Shown here: positions 34,435 through 42,012 of the stretch, in pieces
Layout: each line of letters begins with the position of its first letter
How positions within the stretch are numbered: position 1 is the stretch's first letter
Assembly: GCA_947305065.1 (NCBI GenBank)
Contig: CAMZCT010000015.1
Location: 1-43,911 of the forward strand
DNA from: an uncultured Mycoplasmatota bacterium
GTDB lineage: Bacteria; Bacillota_I; Bacilli_A; RF39; UBA660
Length of the DNA: 43,911 nt
Direction: 5' to 3'
Translations under genes and position numbers: made by a program
Notes under the pieces: model-generated
What the model saw: the letters and a program-made list of their open reading frames with translations, nothing else
Told to the model about the DNA's origin: nothing
Databases searched by the model: none

Positions 34435-34876
34435 AATTTAATTTTTCTTTAACCAACGAACTAACTAAAGACATATCAACAGAATTTCCTAATCTTGCTG
34501 ATACTTCCTTCATAACCTTACCCATATCTTTGATACTTTCTGGTTTTACTTCAGCGAATATCTCATCTAGGGCTTTCTCTAATTCCTCTTTAGATAATTC
34601 TGGTGGAAGATATTTTGATAGAACTTCAATTTCTTGTTTTAAGTTCTCAACTTCTTCCATTTTGTTATATTTTTCAAATTCAGCCATGCTATCTTTACGA
34701 GTTTTAACTTGTTTTTTTATAACAGCTATTACCTCATCATCTTCTAAATCGTGTTTTTTGCTAATCTTTTCTAATTGAAGAGCACTTTTTAACATTCTTA
34801 GTACAGATAAAGTAAATTTATCCTGTTCTTTCATAGCATTAGTTAAATCTTTTGTAACAGTTTCCATCATTGTCAT
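34433..34876 (-). CDS. yqeY: YqeY family protein (GatB/YqeY domain)
   Basis: About 147 residues, taking ATG 34,876 (after GGTGA); an ATG at 34,891 overlapping the rpsU stop is also possible. Matches YqeY: 'VTKDLTNAMKEQDKFTLSVL', 'RMLKSALQ', 'YLPPELSKEEL' and 'DMGKVMKEVSARLG'. The domain is related to the tRNA-binding tail of GatB, and the protein's role is unknown. Cotranscribed with rpsU, a common Firmicute pairing. Confidence 0.92.
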   Translation of the reverse strand: MTMMETVTKDLTNAMKEQDKFTLSVLRMLKSALQLEKISKKHDLEDDEVIAVIKKQVKTRKDSMAEFEKYNKMEEVENLKQEIEVLSKYLPPELSKEELEKALDEIFAEVKPESIKDMGKVMKEVSARLGNSVDMSLVSSLVKEKLN

Positions 34877-34890
34877 AATATCACCATCCA

Positions 34891-35079
34891 TTAATCATTT
34901 CTTCTACGTTTACGGGAATTTCTAATCATTTCCTCTTTAGCTTTACGTCTTTTAACGCCTGGTTTATCATAACATTTTCTTTTCTTTAACTCAGAAGGGA
35001 CCCCACTTCTAGCAACTTTAACCTTAAATTTTCTTAAAGCACTATCGATGTTACCATTTTGGACAACTACCTTAGTCAT
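34891..35079 (-). CDS. rpsU: Ribosomal protein S21
   Basis: 62 residues, very basic, with 'MTKVVVQNGNIDSALRKFKV', 'SGVPSELKKRKCYDKPGVKR' and a C-terminal RKRRR. bS21 helps in mRNA engagement near the anti-Shine-Dalgarno. Start after GAAGGGAGGGAG. Own promoter; yqeY follows with overlapping stop/start. Confidence 0.97.
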   Translation of the reverse strand: MTKVVVQNGNIDSALRKFKVKVARSGVPSELKKRKCYDKPGVKRRKAKEEMIRNSRKRRRND

Positions 35080-35120
35080 TTTATCTCCCTCCCTTCGTTA
35101 GCTTTTCGTAGCTACTAAAG

Positions 35121-35149
35121 ATTATAGCACTAGAATACAAGTTTGACAA
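35121..35149 (-). promoter_or_regulatory. rpsU-yqeY promoter
   Basis: TTGTCA (35,144-35,149), 17-bp spacer, TATAAT (35,121-35,126) with an extended TGC on the minus strand. Confidence 0.85.
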
Positions 35150-35161
35150 GGAAAATACTAT

Positions 35162-35184
35162 AAAAAAACACACCTAAGTGTGCT
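35162..35184 (-). terminator. Terminator of the prepilin-like gene
   Basis: GCACAC-ttag-GTGTGT stem followed on the minus strand by seven T, right after the stop. Confidence 0.85.
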
Positions 35185-36204
35185 TTATGACAAATGTAGC
35201 TGTGTGATTGGAATTGTTTTTTGATTTTCGATAAAACGACCATCTAACAATTCATCTAAAGCAAGACTAAATGCTCTTCTTTTTCCTCTACTAGTTTCGT
35301 TATCTCCACCAAGTAAGTCACTAGCTTTTGTATCATCTAATTGAAGAGCTACGTTAAGATCTATCATCATGTATCCATCAGTATGATATCTTGGTGCGAT
35401 ACCTGCGTCTGCTCCTACACTACTAAAGTCTGCTCCTATTAAAACTTTATATTGTCCAGTTGGATTAGTAAATTGGAATATTCCACTTTCAAATGTGTTA
35501 GCTAGAGTATTGTTATTATCATATGTACAACGTCCATTAACTCCTAAACAGAATGCAGATTGATATCTGTCTCGAGCTCTTTCAATACTAGTATTTTTAA
35601 ATGCGCAATCGTCATCGCTAAATGTCGTATTGTCACAACAAGACATACCAACACCACAATCATCAGTACCCTTTAAGGCTTTTCCTAAATATCCTTTTGC
35701 ATTCTCAAGGATATCGTATGATTCTGTATCATCAAATTCAGTATTACTAGCTGGTACAAGTTTATATGTTAGTAGTTGACCTCTTACTATGTTATAAGAC
35801 ATATATACTCTTGAAACATAGTAATAATGACCCTGAATCATATTTATATTATATTTGGATTCTACTGTCGTTTTAGCTAGAGCAGCATCTGTTTCACCTT
35901 TTATTAGTCCTAGCGATTGTTTTCCATAATATTTTTGTTCTTTTAGTTCTGGTGTATTACCAGATGATTGATGTGTCCAATAATCTACGTAGTTTTCGAA
36001 ACTACCATCTAGAATCAGGTTTTTAAATATCATCAAATTATTATTTCCCTTGGAAGTTAAATCATCCTTTATTTCTTTATTAACTGATTTTACTATTGAT
36101 AGATTATTTGAATATATTAATAGTAAGGAAGTAGATACTAAAATAAAAACGGTGAAAAACGAATAAATAATTGACATTGATATAAATCCATTTTTCTTTC
36201 TCAT
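35185..36204 (-). CDS. Prepilin-like membrane protein with Cys-rich domain
   Basis: 339 residues. The N-terminus 'MRKKNGFISMSIIYSFF' then a hydrophobic stretch to about residue 31 looks like a type IV prepilin-type signal (basic leader, G-F junction, hydrophobic helix), though Glu at position +5 is absent. Residues about 60-170 are a beta-rich region ('LDGSFENYVDYW') reminiscent of carbohydrate-binding or jelly-roll domains. Around residues 185-225 a cluster of six cysteines ('CGVGMSCCDN', 'DDDCAF', 'AFCLGVNGRCTYD') probably forms disulfides. Exposed or exported product of unknown role. No pilus assembly genes nearby. Extended -10 promoter upstream; divergent from the peptide-transporter operon. 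Confidence 0.65.
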   Translation of the reverse strand: MRKKNGFISMSIIYSFFTVFILVSTSLLLIYSNNLSIVKSVNKEIKDDLTSKGNNNLMIFKNLILDGSFENYVDYWTHQSSGNTPELKEQKYYGKQSLGLIKGETDAALAKTTVESKYNINMIQGHYYYVSRVYMSYNIVRGQLLTYKLVPASNTEFDDTESYDILENAKGYLGKALKGTDDCGVGMSCCDNTTFSDDDCAFKNTSIERARDRYQSAFCLGVNGRCTYDNNNTLANTFESGIFQFTNPTGQYKVLIGADFSSVGADAGIAPRYHTDGYMMIDLNVALQLDDTKASDLLGGDNETSRGKRRAFSLALDELLDGRFIENQKTIPITQLHLS

Positions 36205-36242
36205 ATTACACTCTCCTCTTTATAGTACTCTCTATTGTTTAT

Positions 36243-36251
36243 ATTATAGCA
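36243..36251 (-). promoter_or_regulatory. Extended -10 promoter of the prepilin-like gene
   Basis: TGC-TATAAT on the minus strand (TATAAT at 36,243-36,248); no clear -35, which an extended -10 can dispense with. Confidence 0.6.
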
Positions 36252-36318
36252 TATTTTAAAAAAAATAAAGGAAAATGATTATTAATAGCTAAAATATTTA
36301 TTGAAGGGAGAAATATTG

Positions 36319-38355
36319 GTGAGAAAAAAACTGCTTGTTAAGCAACGTGATATTAGAGATTGTGGAGCTTGTTGTTTGTTGTCAATTATAAGGCATTTTG
36401 ACGGTGATTTAAATCTGGAGCAAATAAGATTAGATACAAAAACAAATAGTAATGGAACAACGGCATTTAATATAATAAAAGCAGCCCAGAAGTATGGTTT
36501 TAACAGTGTCGGTAAAAGAATTGAATCGGTAAATGATATTAAGTCTTTTCCTGTTATTGCTCATGTTATAACAAAAAAAGGATATGAACATTTTGTGGTT
36601 ATTTACAGACTGCAGAGGAAAAAATTACTAATTATGGATCCTGCTAAAGGATTTGTAAACGTAAAAGTTTGTGATTTTTTAGAAATATGGGATAAGGTAA
36701 TTCTTATATTAAGGCCTTATAAAAGAATTATTAATAACCCAATTAATAGTAGTTTATATAGTTATATTGTATATATTTATAGGAAAGAAAAAAGATTATT
36801 TTATAAATTGTTAGTTGATAGTATAATTGTTGCACTCCTTTCTTTGATTTCCGCTATGTACTGGCAATTTATATTTAATAATAATAGAATTAGCAATAGT
36901 ATTTTCTATATCAGTTTTTTCTTTTTTATTATTACCATACTTAGAGTACTTGTTATTAAAAAGAAAAACTATTGGCAAATAGTTTTAAACAAAAGAATTG
37001 ATAGCGATATTGTATTATCTTTTATTAAGCAGATTTTTAATCTCCCTTTAGATATTATAAGAAATAGATCGGCTGGTGAAATTTTAACTAGAGTTAATGA
37101 AATAAAAGAAATTAAAGATTTAGTATCTAATGTTTTAATAACTCTTTTTTTAGAATTCTTTTTAGCACTATGTTCTATTTATGTTCTTGTACTAATTAGT
37201 AAGAGATTAATAACAATCGTAATATTTATTATAATTTTATATTTATTAATTTCGATTATTATGAGTCCAATTATTTATAAAAGAACTAATGATATTATAG
37301 ATTTAGAAACAGATTTTAATGCTTCTTTAAATGAAAACATAGAAAGTATAAATACTATTAGGAACTTGAATATTGGGGATTTTGTTTTAAATAAAATACA
37401 GCGATTTTTTTATATTTTTCAAAATGAGAGTTTTGATTATCAATATTTAATGAATAATTATATATTTTTTAAGAATTTAATATATGAAATTGGTTTGTTT
37501 ACAATTAATACATACGGATTTTATTTGATTGCTAAACAGGATTTATCTATTGTCCAGCTAGTTACTTTTAATACTGTTTTGGCTTATGTTTTTGGTCCTA
37601 TTATAGATATAATCGATAATATACCTAAAATTAGTATGATTAGATTAATAGTTATTAAAGTTAAAGAAATACTAGATATAAAAGTTAAAGATATGGGAGA
37701 AGAAGAAGCTTTTCATAATGGTATTATTAATTTTGATAATGTCTCTTACTCCTATGATGATTATCATCATGTTTTAAATAAAGTTAATTTCTCTATTAAT
37801 GATGGTGAAAGAGTTATGATAAAGGGTAAAAGTGGGATTGGTAAATCAACATTATTACAATTATTAAGTGGAAATATCGAAAATTATACTGGTAGAATTC
37901 TTATTAATGATATCAATATAAAGGATTATAGTATGGCAACTATAAAGAAAAATATTAGATATGTATCTCAAAAAGAAAGTCTTTTTACAGGCAATTTAAA
38001 AGAAAATATTGTCTTTGATAATAATTATGATATAGATTATTTGAATAAAGTAATTAAAGTAACTAAATTGGACGAAGTGTTGGATAAAAAGGAATTGCGA
38101 TTCAATACATTAATTGTTGATGGTGGTGCTAATATATCTGGTGGAGAAAGACAAAGAATAATACTAGCTAGATCAATAATTGATAAACCAGCCATATTAA
38201 TTTTGGATGAAGCTTTAAGTGAAGTGGATAGTGATTTAGAAAAAGATATATTAAATCAATTAGATAAGTTCCTGGTAGATACAACCATTATTTATATATC
38301 TCACCATAAAGAAATTGTTGGATTTAAAGTTTTAAATTTAGAAGAAGCTCACTAG
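36319..38355 (+). CDS. Peptidase-containing ABC transporter (C39 type) for double-glycine peptides
   Basis: About 678 residues. Start set at GTG 36,319, eight bases after AAGGGAG (36,304-36,310); TTG at 36,316 is a near alternative. Residues 1-125 are a C39 peptidase with Gln9, Cys15 ('QRDIRDCGACC'), His91 ('YEHFVVIY') and Asp107 ('IMDPAKG'). Residues about 150-445 are the membrane domain with six segments. About 455-678 are the ATPase with Walker A 'KGKSGIGKSTLLQLL', signature 'NISGGERQRIILARS', Walker B 'AILILDEALSEVD' and H-loop 'ISHHKE'. This family cuts leaders after Gly-Gly and exports the mature peptide in one step. Its two likely substrates are encoded immediately downstream. No accessory HlyD-like gene is present. 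Confidence 0.95.
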   Translation: MRKKLLVKQRDIRDCGACCLLSIIRHFDGDLNLEQIRLDTKTNSNGTTAFNIIKAAQKYGFNSVGKRIESVNDIKSFPVIAHVITKKGYEHFVVIYRLQRKKLLIMDPAKGFVNVKVCDFLEIWDKVILILRPYKRIINNPINSSLYSYIVYIYRKEKRLFYKLLVDSIIVALLSLISAMYWQFIFNNNRISNSIFYISFFFFIITILRVLVIKKKNYWQIVLNKRIDSDIVLSFIKQIFNLPLDIIRNRSAGEILTRVNEIKEIKDLVSNVLITLFLEFFLALCSIYVLVLISKRLITIVIFIIILYLLISIIMSPIIYKRTNDIIDLETDFNASLNENIESINTIRNLNIGDFVLNKIQRFFYIFQNESFDYQYLMNNYIFFKNLIYEIGLFTINTYGFYLIAKQDLSIVQLVTFNTVLAYVFGPIIDIIDNIPKISMIRLIVIKVKEILDIKVKDMGEEEAFHNGIINFDNVSYSYDDYHHVLNKVNFSINDGERVMIKGKSGIGKSTLLQLLSGNIENYTGRILINDINIKDYSMATIKKNIRYVSQKESLFTGNLKENIVFDNNYDIDYLNKVIKVTKLDEVLDKKELRFNTLIVDGGANISGGERQRIILARSIIDKPAILILDEALSEVDSDLEKDILNQLDKFLVDTTIIYISHHKEIVGFKVLNLEEAH

Positions 38356-38369
38356 AAAGGAATGGTTTA

Positions 38370-38513
38370 ATGTTAACGGAAAATGAATTGATTACTATCC
38401 AGGGAGGAGCTGTTAAAACAGGTGTACTAGCTTTAATAGGGGCTGGAATAGTATTCATAATTGGTGTTGTAAATGGATTAACTAGACCTTACACATGTGG
38501 TTCTAGTAGATAG
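38370..38513 (+). CDS. Double-glycine leader peptide, candidate bacteriocin/pheromone 1
   Basis: 47 residues. ATG 38,370 lies 14 bp after the transporter stop, with AAAGGA nine bases upstream. The leader MLTENELITIQGG matches the double-glycine consensus (L-T/S-x-x-E-L-x-x-I-x-G-G). The predicted mature part (34 residues) is hydrophobic and Gly-rich with a membrane-length stretch 'GVLALIGAGIVFIIGVVNG', a GxxxG (GVVNG), and a short polar tail with one Cys (TCGSSR). This fits one chain of a class IIb two-peptide bacteriocin or a secreted signal; no named family is recognised. Confidence 0.85.
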   Translation: MLTENELITIQGGAVKTGVLALIGAGIVFIIGVVNGLTRPYTCGSSR

Positions 38514-38523
38514 GAGGATGAAG

Positions 38524-38688
38524 ATGGAATTAGATAGTAAGCAATTAATTACTATATATGGTGGTGCTACTGGAGGTATCTCTGCTACAATGTTAAACGC
38601 TATTGCTAGGGGTGTTACGGTAATGTATTCACTTGGTAAAGCATTTGGTTCTGCCATAAGATATGTCTTTGGTAAAAAGTACTGTTAG
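38524..38688 (+). CDS. Double-glycine leader peptide, candidate bacteriocin/pheromone 2
   Basis: 54 residues from ATG 38,524, six bases after AGGAGG, which overlaps the stop of peptide 1; an ATG at 38,518 abuts the site. Leader MELDSKQLITIYGG ends in Gly-Gly and is nearly the same as peptide 1's 'LITI-x-GG'. The predicted 40-residue mature part is cationic and amphipathic, with GxxxG motifs ('GKAFG'), and ends 'GKKYC', so Cys is the last residue. Together with the hydrophobic peptide 1 it looks like a complementary pair exported by the C39 transporter. Confidence 0.85.
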   Translation: MELDSKQLITIYGGATGGISATMLNAIARGVTVMYSLGKAFGSAIRYVFGKKYC

Positions 38689-38712
38689 AGTTTTATTAAT
38701 ATTTTTTTAAGC

Positions 38713-38743
38713 AAAAAAAGGTTAATTTCTTAACCTTTTTTTT
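38713..38743. terminator. Bidirectional terminator
   Basis: AAAAAAAGGTTAA-tttc-TTAACCTTTTTTTT between the peptide operon and the convergent C26 gene; serves both, and encloses the C26 gene's stop. Confidence 0.9.
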
Positions 38744-39431
38744 GACATTCTTCTATAAATCGATCAAATATTTTATTACCAAATTCATCATATTTTATCA
38801 TTCTTTCGGGATGCCATTGAACTCCTAAAACAAAATTCTTATCTGGGAATTCAATCCCCTCTATCAAACCATCTTCTGAAACAGCATTAATAATTGCGTT
38901 CTTTACTTCTGCAACGTGATAGCGGTGTTTACTATTAACACTAATTTCATCCTTATTAATTATCTCTTTTAGTAAGGTATTATCTTGTATATGAACTTTG
39001 TGTGCGTAATCAGCATTTAGTTGTTTGTGATTTATAGTAGTAGCATTTTCTTCTAAACAATAAGACTCATTATCGATTTTAGCTAGTAGTTGCATCCCCA
39101 AACAAATACCTAATACAGGTATATTTTTGTCTATTGCATATTTAGCTATATATTCGCTATAATCATACATTCTATAACCACCAGGAATTATTAAACCATC
39201 ACACATATCAACTATTTCTCTATATGTTTCTTTTTCTTTTTCTGTTAAATAAGGTATTTCACTAAGTTTTGTTCCATAATAATCGATACTAAGTAGCGGA
39301 CTAATCACCAAAGGAATACACTCTCTTTCTGCTACAGCAATTCGATAACCATTATATAATGTTACTACTGCTTCATTTTCACCATTATATTCAGGAACTC
39401 CTAAAATACCTATTACTAATCTTTTACCCAT
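38730..39431 (-). CDS. Peptidase C26 / gamma-glutamyl hydrolase-like amidotransferase
   Basis: 233 residues of the class I glutamine amidotransferase-like C26 group (PuuD and related). Nucleophile Cys in 'VLGICLGMQLLAK', catalytic His/Glu in 'FVLGVQWHPERMI', 'CDGLIIPGGYRMYDY' as oxyanion region, 'SVNSKHRYHVAE' as substrate-side loop. Likely hydrolyses a gamma-glutamyl amide such as gamma-glutamyl-GABA, but the substrate is not certain. Convergent with the peptide operon, so not part of it. Confidence 0.9.
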   Translation of the reverse strand: MGKRLVIGILGVPEYNGENEAVVTLYNGYRIAVAERECIPLVISPLLSIDYYGTKLSEIPYLTEKEKETYREIVDMCDGLIIPGGYRMYDYSEYIAKYAIDKNIPVLGICLGMQLLAKIDNESYCLEENATTINHKQLNADYAHKVHIQDNTLLKEIINKDEISVNSKHRYHVAEVKNAIINAVSEDGLIEGIEFPDKNFVLGVQWHPERMIKYDEFGNKIFDRFIEECQKKG

Positions 39432-39483
39432 TATATGACCTTCAATCCTTTTTTATATTCTTCCCCTTTATCTATTATAGCAT

Positions 39484-39508
39484 AAAAAAACGAACTTTTT
39501 CAGTTCGG
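39484..39508 (-). terminator. Terminator of tRNA-Arg
   Basis: CGAACT-gaaaa-AGTTCG stem followed on the minus strand by TTTTTTT, 12 bp after the tRNA 3' end. Confidence 0.85.
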
Positions 39509-39520
39509 TTTTTTTAAAAA

Positions 39521-39597
39521 TGGTGACCCCGGGGAGATTCGAACTCTCGACCGATCGCTTAGAAGGCGATTGCTCTATCCAGCTGAGCTACGAGGTC
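39521..39597 (-). tRNA. tRNA-Arg (anticodon TCT)
   Basis: 77 nt with encoded CCA. Acceptor stem GACCTCG / CGGGGTC (one G-U), D arm AGCTC...GAGC, anticodon stem with loop CTTCTAA (anticodon TCT, reads AGA), T arm with GTTCGAA. All four arms fold. Monocistronic with its own terminator. A RhuM-Fic gene lies beyond its 5' side. Confidence 0.97.
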
Positions 39598-39697
39598 AGT
39601 TTTTTGGGACAAATTAATTATAATATAAAACTTTTTTATTTGCAAGTCTAAATACTAAAGGAAAAATAAGGATTATGTCAAATATTTATTATTATTA

Positions 39698-39735
39698 TTG
39701 AAAAATATATCTAGCCATTTTACAATTATATTGTA
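39698..39735 (+). promoter_or_regulatory. Promoter and palindromic operator of the RhuM-Fic gene
   Basis: TTGAAA (39,698-39,703), 17-bp spacer, TACAAT (39,721-39,726). The -10 is the left arm of a perfect palindrome TACAAT-tat-ATTGTA (39,721-39,735), well placed for a repressor. Confidence 0.65.
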
Positions 39736-39754
39736 AGTAGAGAGAATTGATATT

Positions 39755-40711
39755 ATGGAAAAGCAAAAAAATGATATAGTCATATTTGAAAACCAAGGTT
39801 TAAGATTGGATGTTAATGTTGAAGATGACTCTGTATGGCTTAATAGGAAGCAGTTAGCAGAACTTTTTGATAGAGACGTAAAAACTATTGGTAAACATGT
39901 TAAAAATGTCTTAAAAGAGGAATTAGCAGGTTCAGAAGATAAATCTGTTAAAGTATTTACTATAACAGCTAATGATAATAAAGAATATGAAGTAGAACAC
40001 TATAATTTAGATGTTATTATAAGTGTTGGTTATAGAGTTAAATCTAAAAAAGGTATTATTTTCAGAAGATGGGCTAATAATGTATTAAAAGATTATTTGA
40101 TAAAAGGATATGCTGTAAATAATCCAAGACTTAAGTATTTAGGTCAAATAGTTGATTTAGTAAAAATAGCTACTAGGGGTAATGATAGAATTCCTGATAG
40201 AGAGCTAAGAGAAATATTAGAAGTAATTAATAACTATTCTATTGCTTTGGATATGTTAGATGATTATGATCATAAAAGTTTTTCAAAAATTGATGGAAAT
40301 AATAGCGATAAGAAGATTAGATACGAGGATTGTCAAAAATTGATAGAACAACTTAAGGAGACTAACGGAAGTGATGTCTTTGCGGTAGAAAGAAATGATA
40401 ATTTGAGTTTAGAAAGTATAATTAATAATGTTTATGCTTCTTATGATGGTGTTGATGTTTATCCTAGTATTGAAGAAAAAGCAGCTAACTTTTTATATTT
40501 TGTTACTAAGGACCACGTATTTGCGGATGGTAACAAAAGAATTGCTGCCACCCTATTTATATATTTCCTAGATTTTTATGATTTATTATTTAAAAACGGA
40601 AAGAAAGTAATAGATGATAGTACTCTTACTGCTTTAACTATTTTAGTTGCTGAATCTAATCATGAAGAAAAGGAAACATTAATAGATTTGATAATGCATT
40701 TTATGGTATAA
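39755..40711 (+). CDS. RhuM-Fic/DOC fusion protein
   Basis: 318 residues. Residues about 10-130 match the RhuM/virulence-protein domain ('VWLNRKQLAELFDRDVKTIG', 'YNLDVIISVGYRVKSKKGI', 'FRRWANNVLKDY'). Residues about 190-315 are a Fic/DOC domain with core motif 'HVFADGNKRIAATLF' (H-x-F-x-D-G-N-K-R) after 'EEKAANFLYFVTKD'. Fic/DOC enzymes transfer AMP or phosphate to proteins; which one applies here is open. RhuM-Fic fusions recur in bacterial genomes. No separate antitoxin gene is adjacent and no clear inhibitory S/T-x3-E-G/N motif is seen, so control may lie in the RhuM part or the operator palindrome. Confidence 0.9.
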   Translation: MEKQKNDIVIFENQGLRLDVNVEDDSVWLNRKQLAELFDRDVKTIGKHVKNVLKEELAGSEDKSVKVFTITANDNKEYEVEHYNLDVIISVGYRVKSKKGIIFRRWANNVLKDYLIKGYAVNNPRLKYLGQIVDLVKIATRGNDRIPDRELREILEVINNYSIALDMLDDYDHKSFSKIDGNNSDKKIRYEDCQKLIEQLKETNGSDVFAVERNDNLSLESIINNVYASYDGVDVYPSIEEKAANFLYFVTKDHVFADGNKRIAATLFIYFLDFYDLLFKNGKKVIDDSTLTALTILVAESNHEEKETLIDLIMHFMV

Positions 40712-40712
40712 A

Positions 40713-40748
40713 AAATGAGTTGTCGCAAAATTTGCGATAACTCATTTT
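40713..40748. terminator. Bidirectional terminator
   Basis: AAAATGAGTT-g-TCGCAAA / TTTGCGA-t-AACTCATTTT between the convergent RhuM-Fic and frr genes. Confidence 0.88.
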
Positions 40749-40750
40749 AA

Positions 40751-41290
40751 TTATACTTGCATTAATTCTTCTTCTTTTTCTTTAAACTTATCATCTACTT
40801 TTATGTTATATTCATTGATAAGTTTTTGGACTTCATCCATCATTCGTTTTTCTTCATCTTCGGTTATTTCTTCATCGTTTTTAATTGTGTCATTAGCATC
40901 TTGTCTTACTCTTCTTAGAGCAATCTTAGTTTCTTCAGCTATTTCTTTAGCTTGTTTAACATATTCTTTTCTTCTATCCTCAGTTAAGGCAGGAATACTC
41001 ATTATTACACTTTCACCGTTATCAGTTGGATTAATACCTAAATCAGCTTCATTAATAGCTCTAACGATGTCTTTTAAGCAACTTTTATCAAATGGTTTAA
41101 TAATTAAAGTTCTTGCTTCAGGAACTGTAATATTAGCTAAACTTTGTAATGGTGTTGGAGTTCCATAATATTCAACATTAATACCATTAAGCATTGCAGG
41201 ATTAGCTCTGCCTGCTCTTATAGAAGTAAGACGATTCTCCATAGTTTCTAGACAATGCATCATCTGAAGTTCAATTTCATCATTTGTCAT
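40751..41290 (-). CDS. frr: Ribosome recycling factor
   Basis: 179 residues, close to the usual 185. Key regions 'LTSIRAGRANPAMLNGINVE', 'YYGTPTPLQSLANI', 'ARTLIIKPFDKS', 'LTEDRRKEYVKQAKE' and 'ALRRVRQDANDTI' are all present. It splits post-termination ribosomes with EF-G. Start after AAAGGAGATGAT. Normally pyrH precedes frr; here a thioredoxin-like membrane protein does. Confidence 0.97.
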   Translation of the reverse strand: MTNDEIELQMMHCLETMENRLTSIRAGRANPAMLNGINVEYYGTPTPLQSLANITVPEARTLIIKPFDKSCLKDIVRAINEADLGINPTDNGESVIMSIPALTEDRRKEYVKQAKEIAEETKIALRRVRQDANDTIKNDEEITEDEEKRMMDEVQKLINEYNIKVDDKFKEKEEELMQV

Positions 41291-41332
41291 TCATATCATC
41301 TCCTTTATTAAGTTAATTATATGATATATTTG

Positions 41333-41926
41333 TTAATTATTCAAATAATATCTTTTAATATTATTCTTAATTTCTCTTTTAAAAGATTCTTTGTTATAGT
41401 TAGTCCAATAATCTTCTATTTTAGTAGTGTTTTTTAATACAGCGGTTTCTATGTTGTAGTATTTAATCTTACCATTATCTACTATGTATAAAGATGGTGC
41501 TAGAAGATTACTTTCACTATCATCTGTAGATACTAGATAATCTTGTAGTCTTTCTCTAATAGTATAATAATTAGAATTCTTTTGAGTCTTATCGGCATTT
41601 AAATCATAATAACTAATTTTAACATTCAATTCATCTAAACATTCTGTTAATATGTAAGCGTAGGCTTCTGACCATTTGTAAGTATGGTTACCAATAAATA
41701 TAATATGCTTTCCACTTTTTAATTCTTTTAATAAGCCGTTAGCTTTAATAATATTATATTTATCAGTATGTATTCCTGCGTAATAATCAGTAAAATTAAT
41801 TGTTTTTGTTTCAGACAATGATTCATATTTATTACTTAAATAAACAAAAGCTCCTATTATAGTCGCAAATAAACATAAATAAATAATTTTTCTTATTATT
41901 TTGAATTTCTTACTTTTATTTTTCAT
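41333..41926 (-). CDS. Membrane-anchored thioredoxin-like protein without CxxC
   Basis: 197 residues. Basic N-terminus and one membrane segment (about 10-29), then an extracytoplasmic domain. 'GKHIIFIGNHTYKWSEAYAY' sits where a thioredoxin has its active site, with no Cys pair, and 'LLAPSLYIVDNGKI' resembles the cis-Pro strand. This suggests a redox-dead thioredoxin fold, as in some bacteriocin-export accessory and envelope proteins. It sits between tsf and frr, where pyrH is usual. The fold call is by eye. Confidence 0.6.
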   Translation of the reverse strand: MKNKSKKFKIIRKIIYLCLFATIIGAFVYLSNKYESLSETKTINFTDYYAGIHTDKYNIIKANGLLKELKSGKHIIFIGNHTYKWSEAYAYILTECLDELNVKISYYDLNADKTQKNSNYYTIRERLQDYLVSTDDSESNLLAPSLYIVDNGKIKYYNIETAVLKNTTKIEDYWTNYNKESFKREIKNNIKRYYLNN

Positions 41927-41980
41927 AATTCCACTTCTTTCACTATAAGTATAACATGAAATTTATTATTTAAGTACAAA

Positions 41981-42010
41981 GAAAAAAGACACTTGCCAAA
42001 GAAGTGTCTA
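41981..42010 (-). terminator. Terminator after tsf
   Basis: AGACACTT / AAGTGTCT stem (41,987-42,009) followed on the minus strand by T6, ending the rpsB-tsf unit. Confidence 0.88.
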
Positions 42011-42012
42011 TC

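Noticed and set aside
38730..39431. C26 hydrolase as part of the peptide export system
   Set aside because: It is on the opposite strand beyond a shared bidirectional terminator, so cotranscription is not possible.
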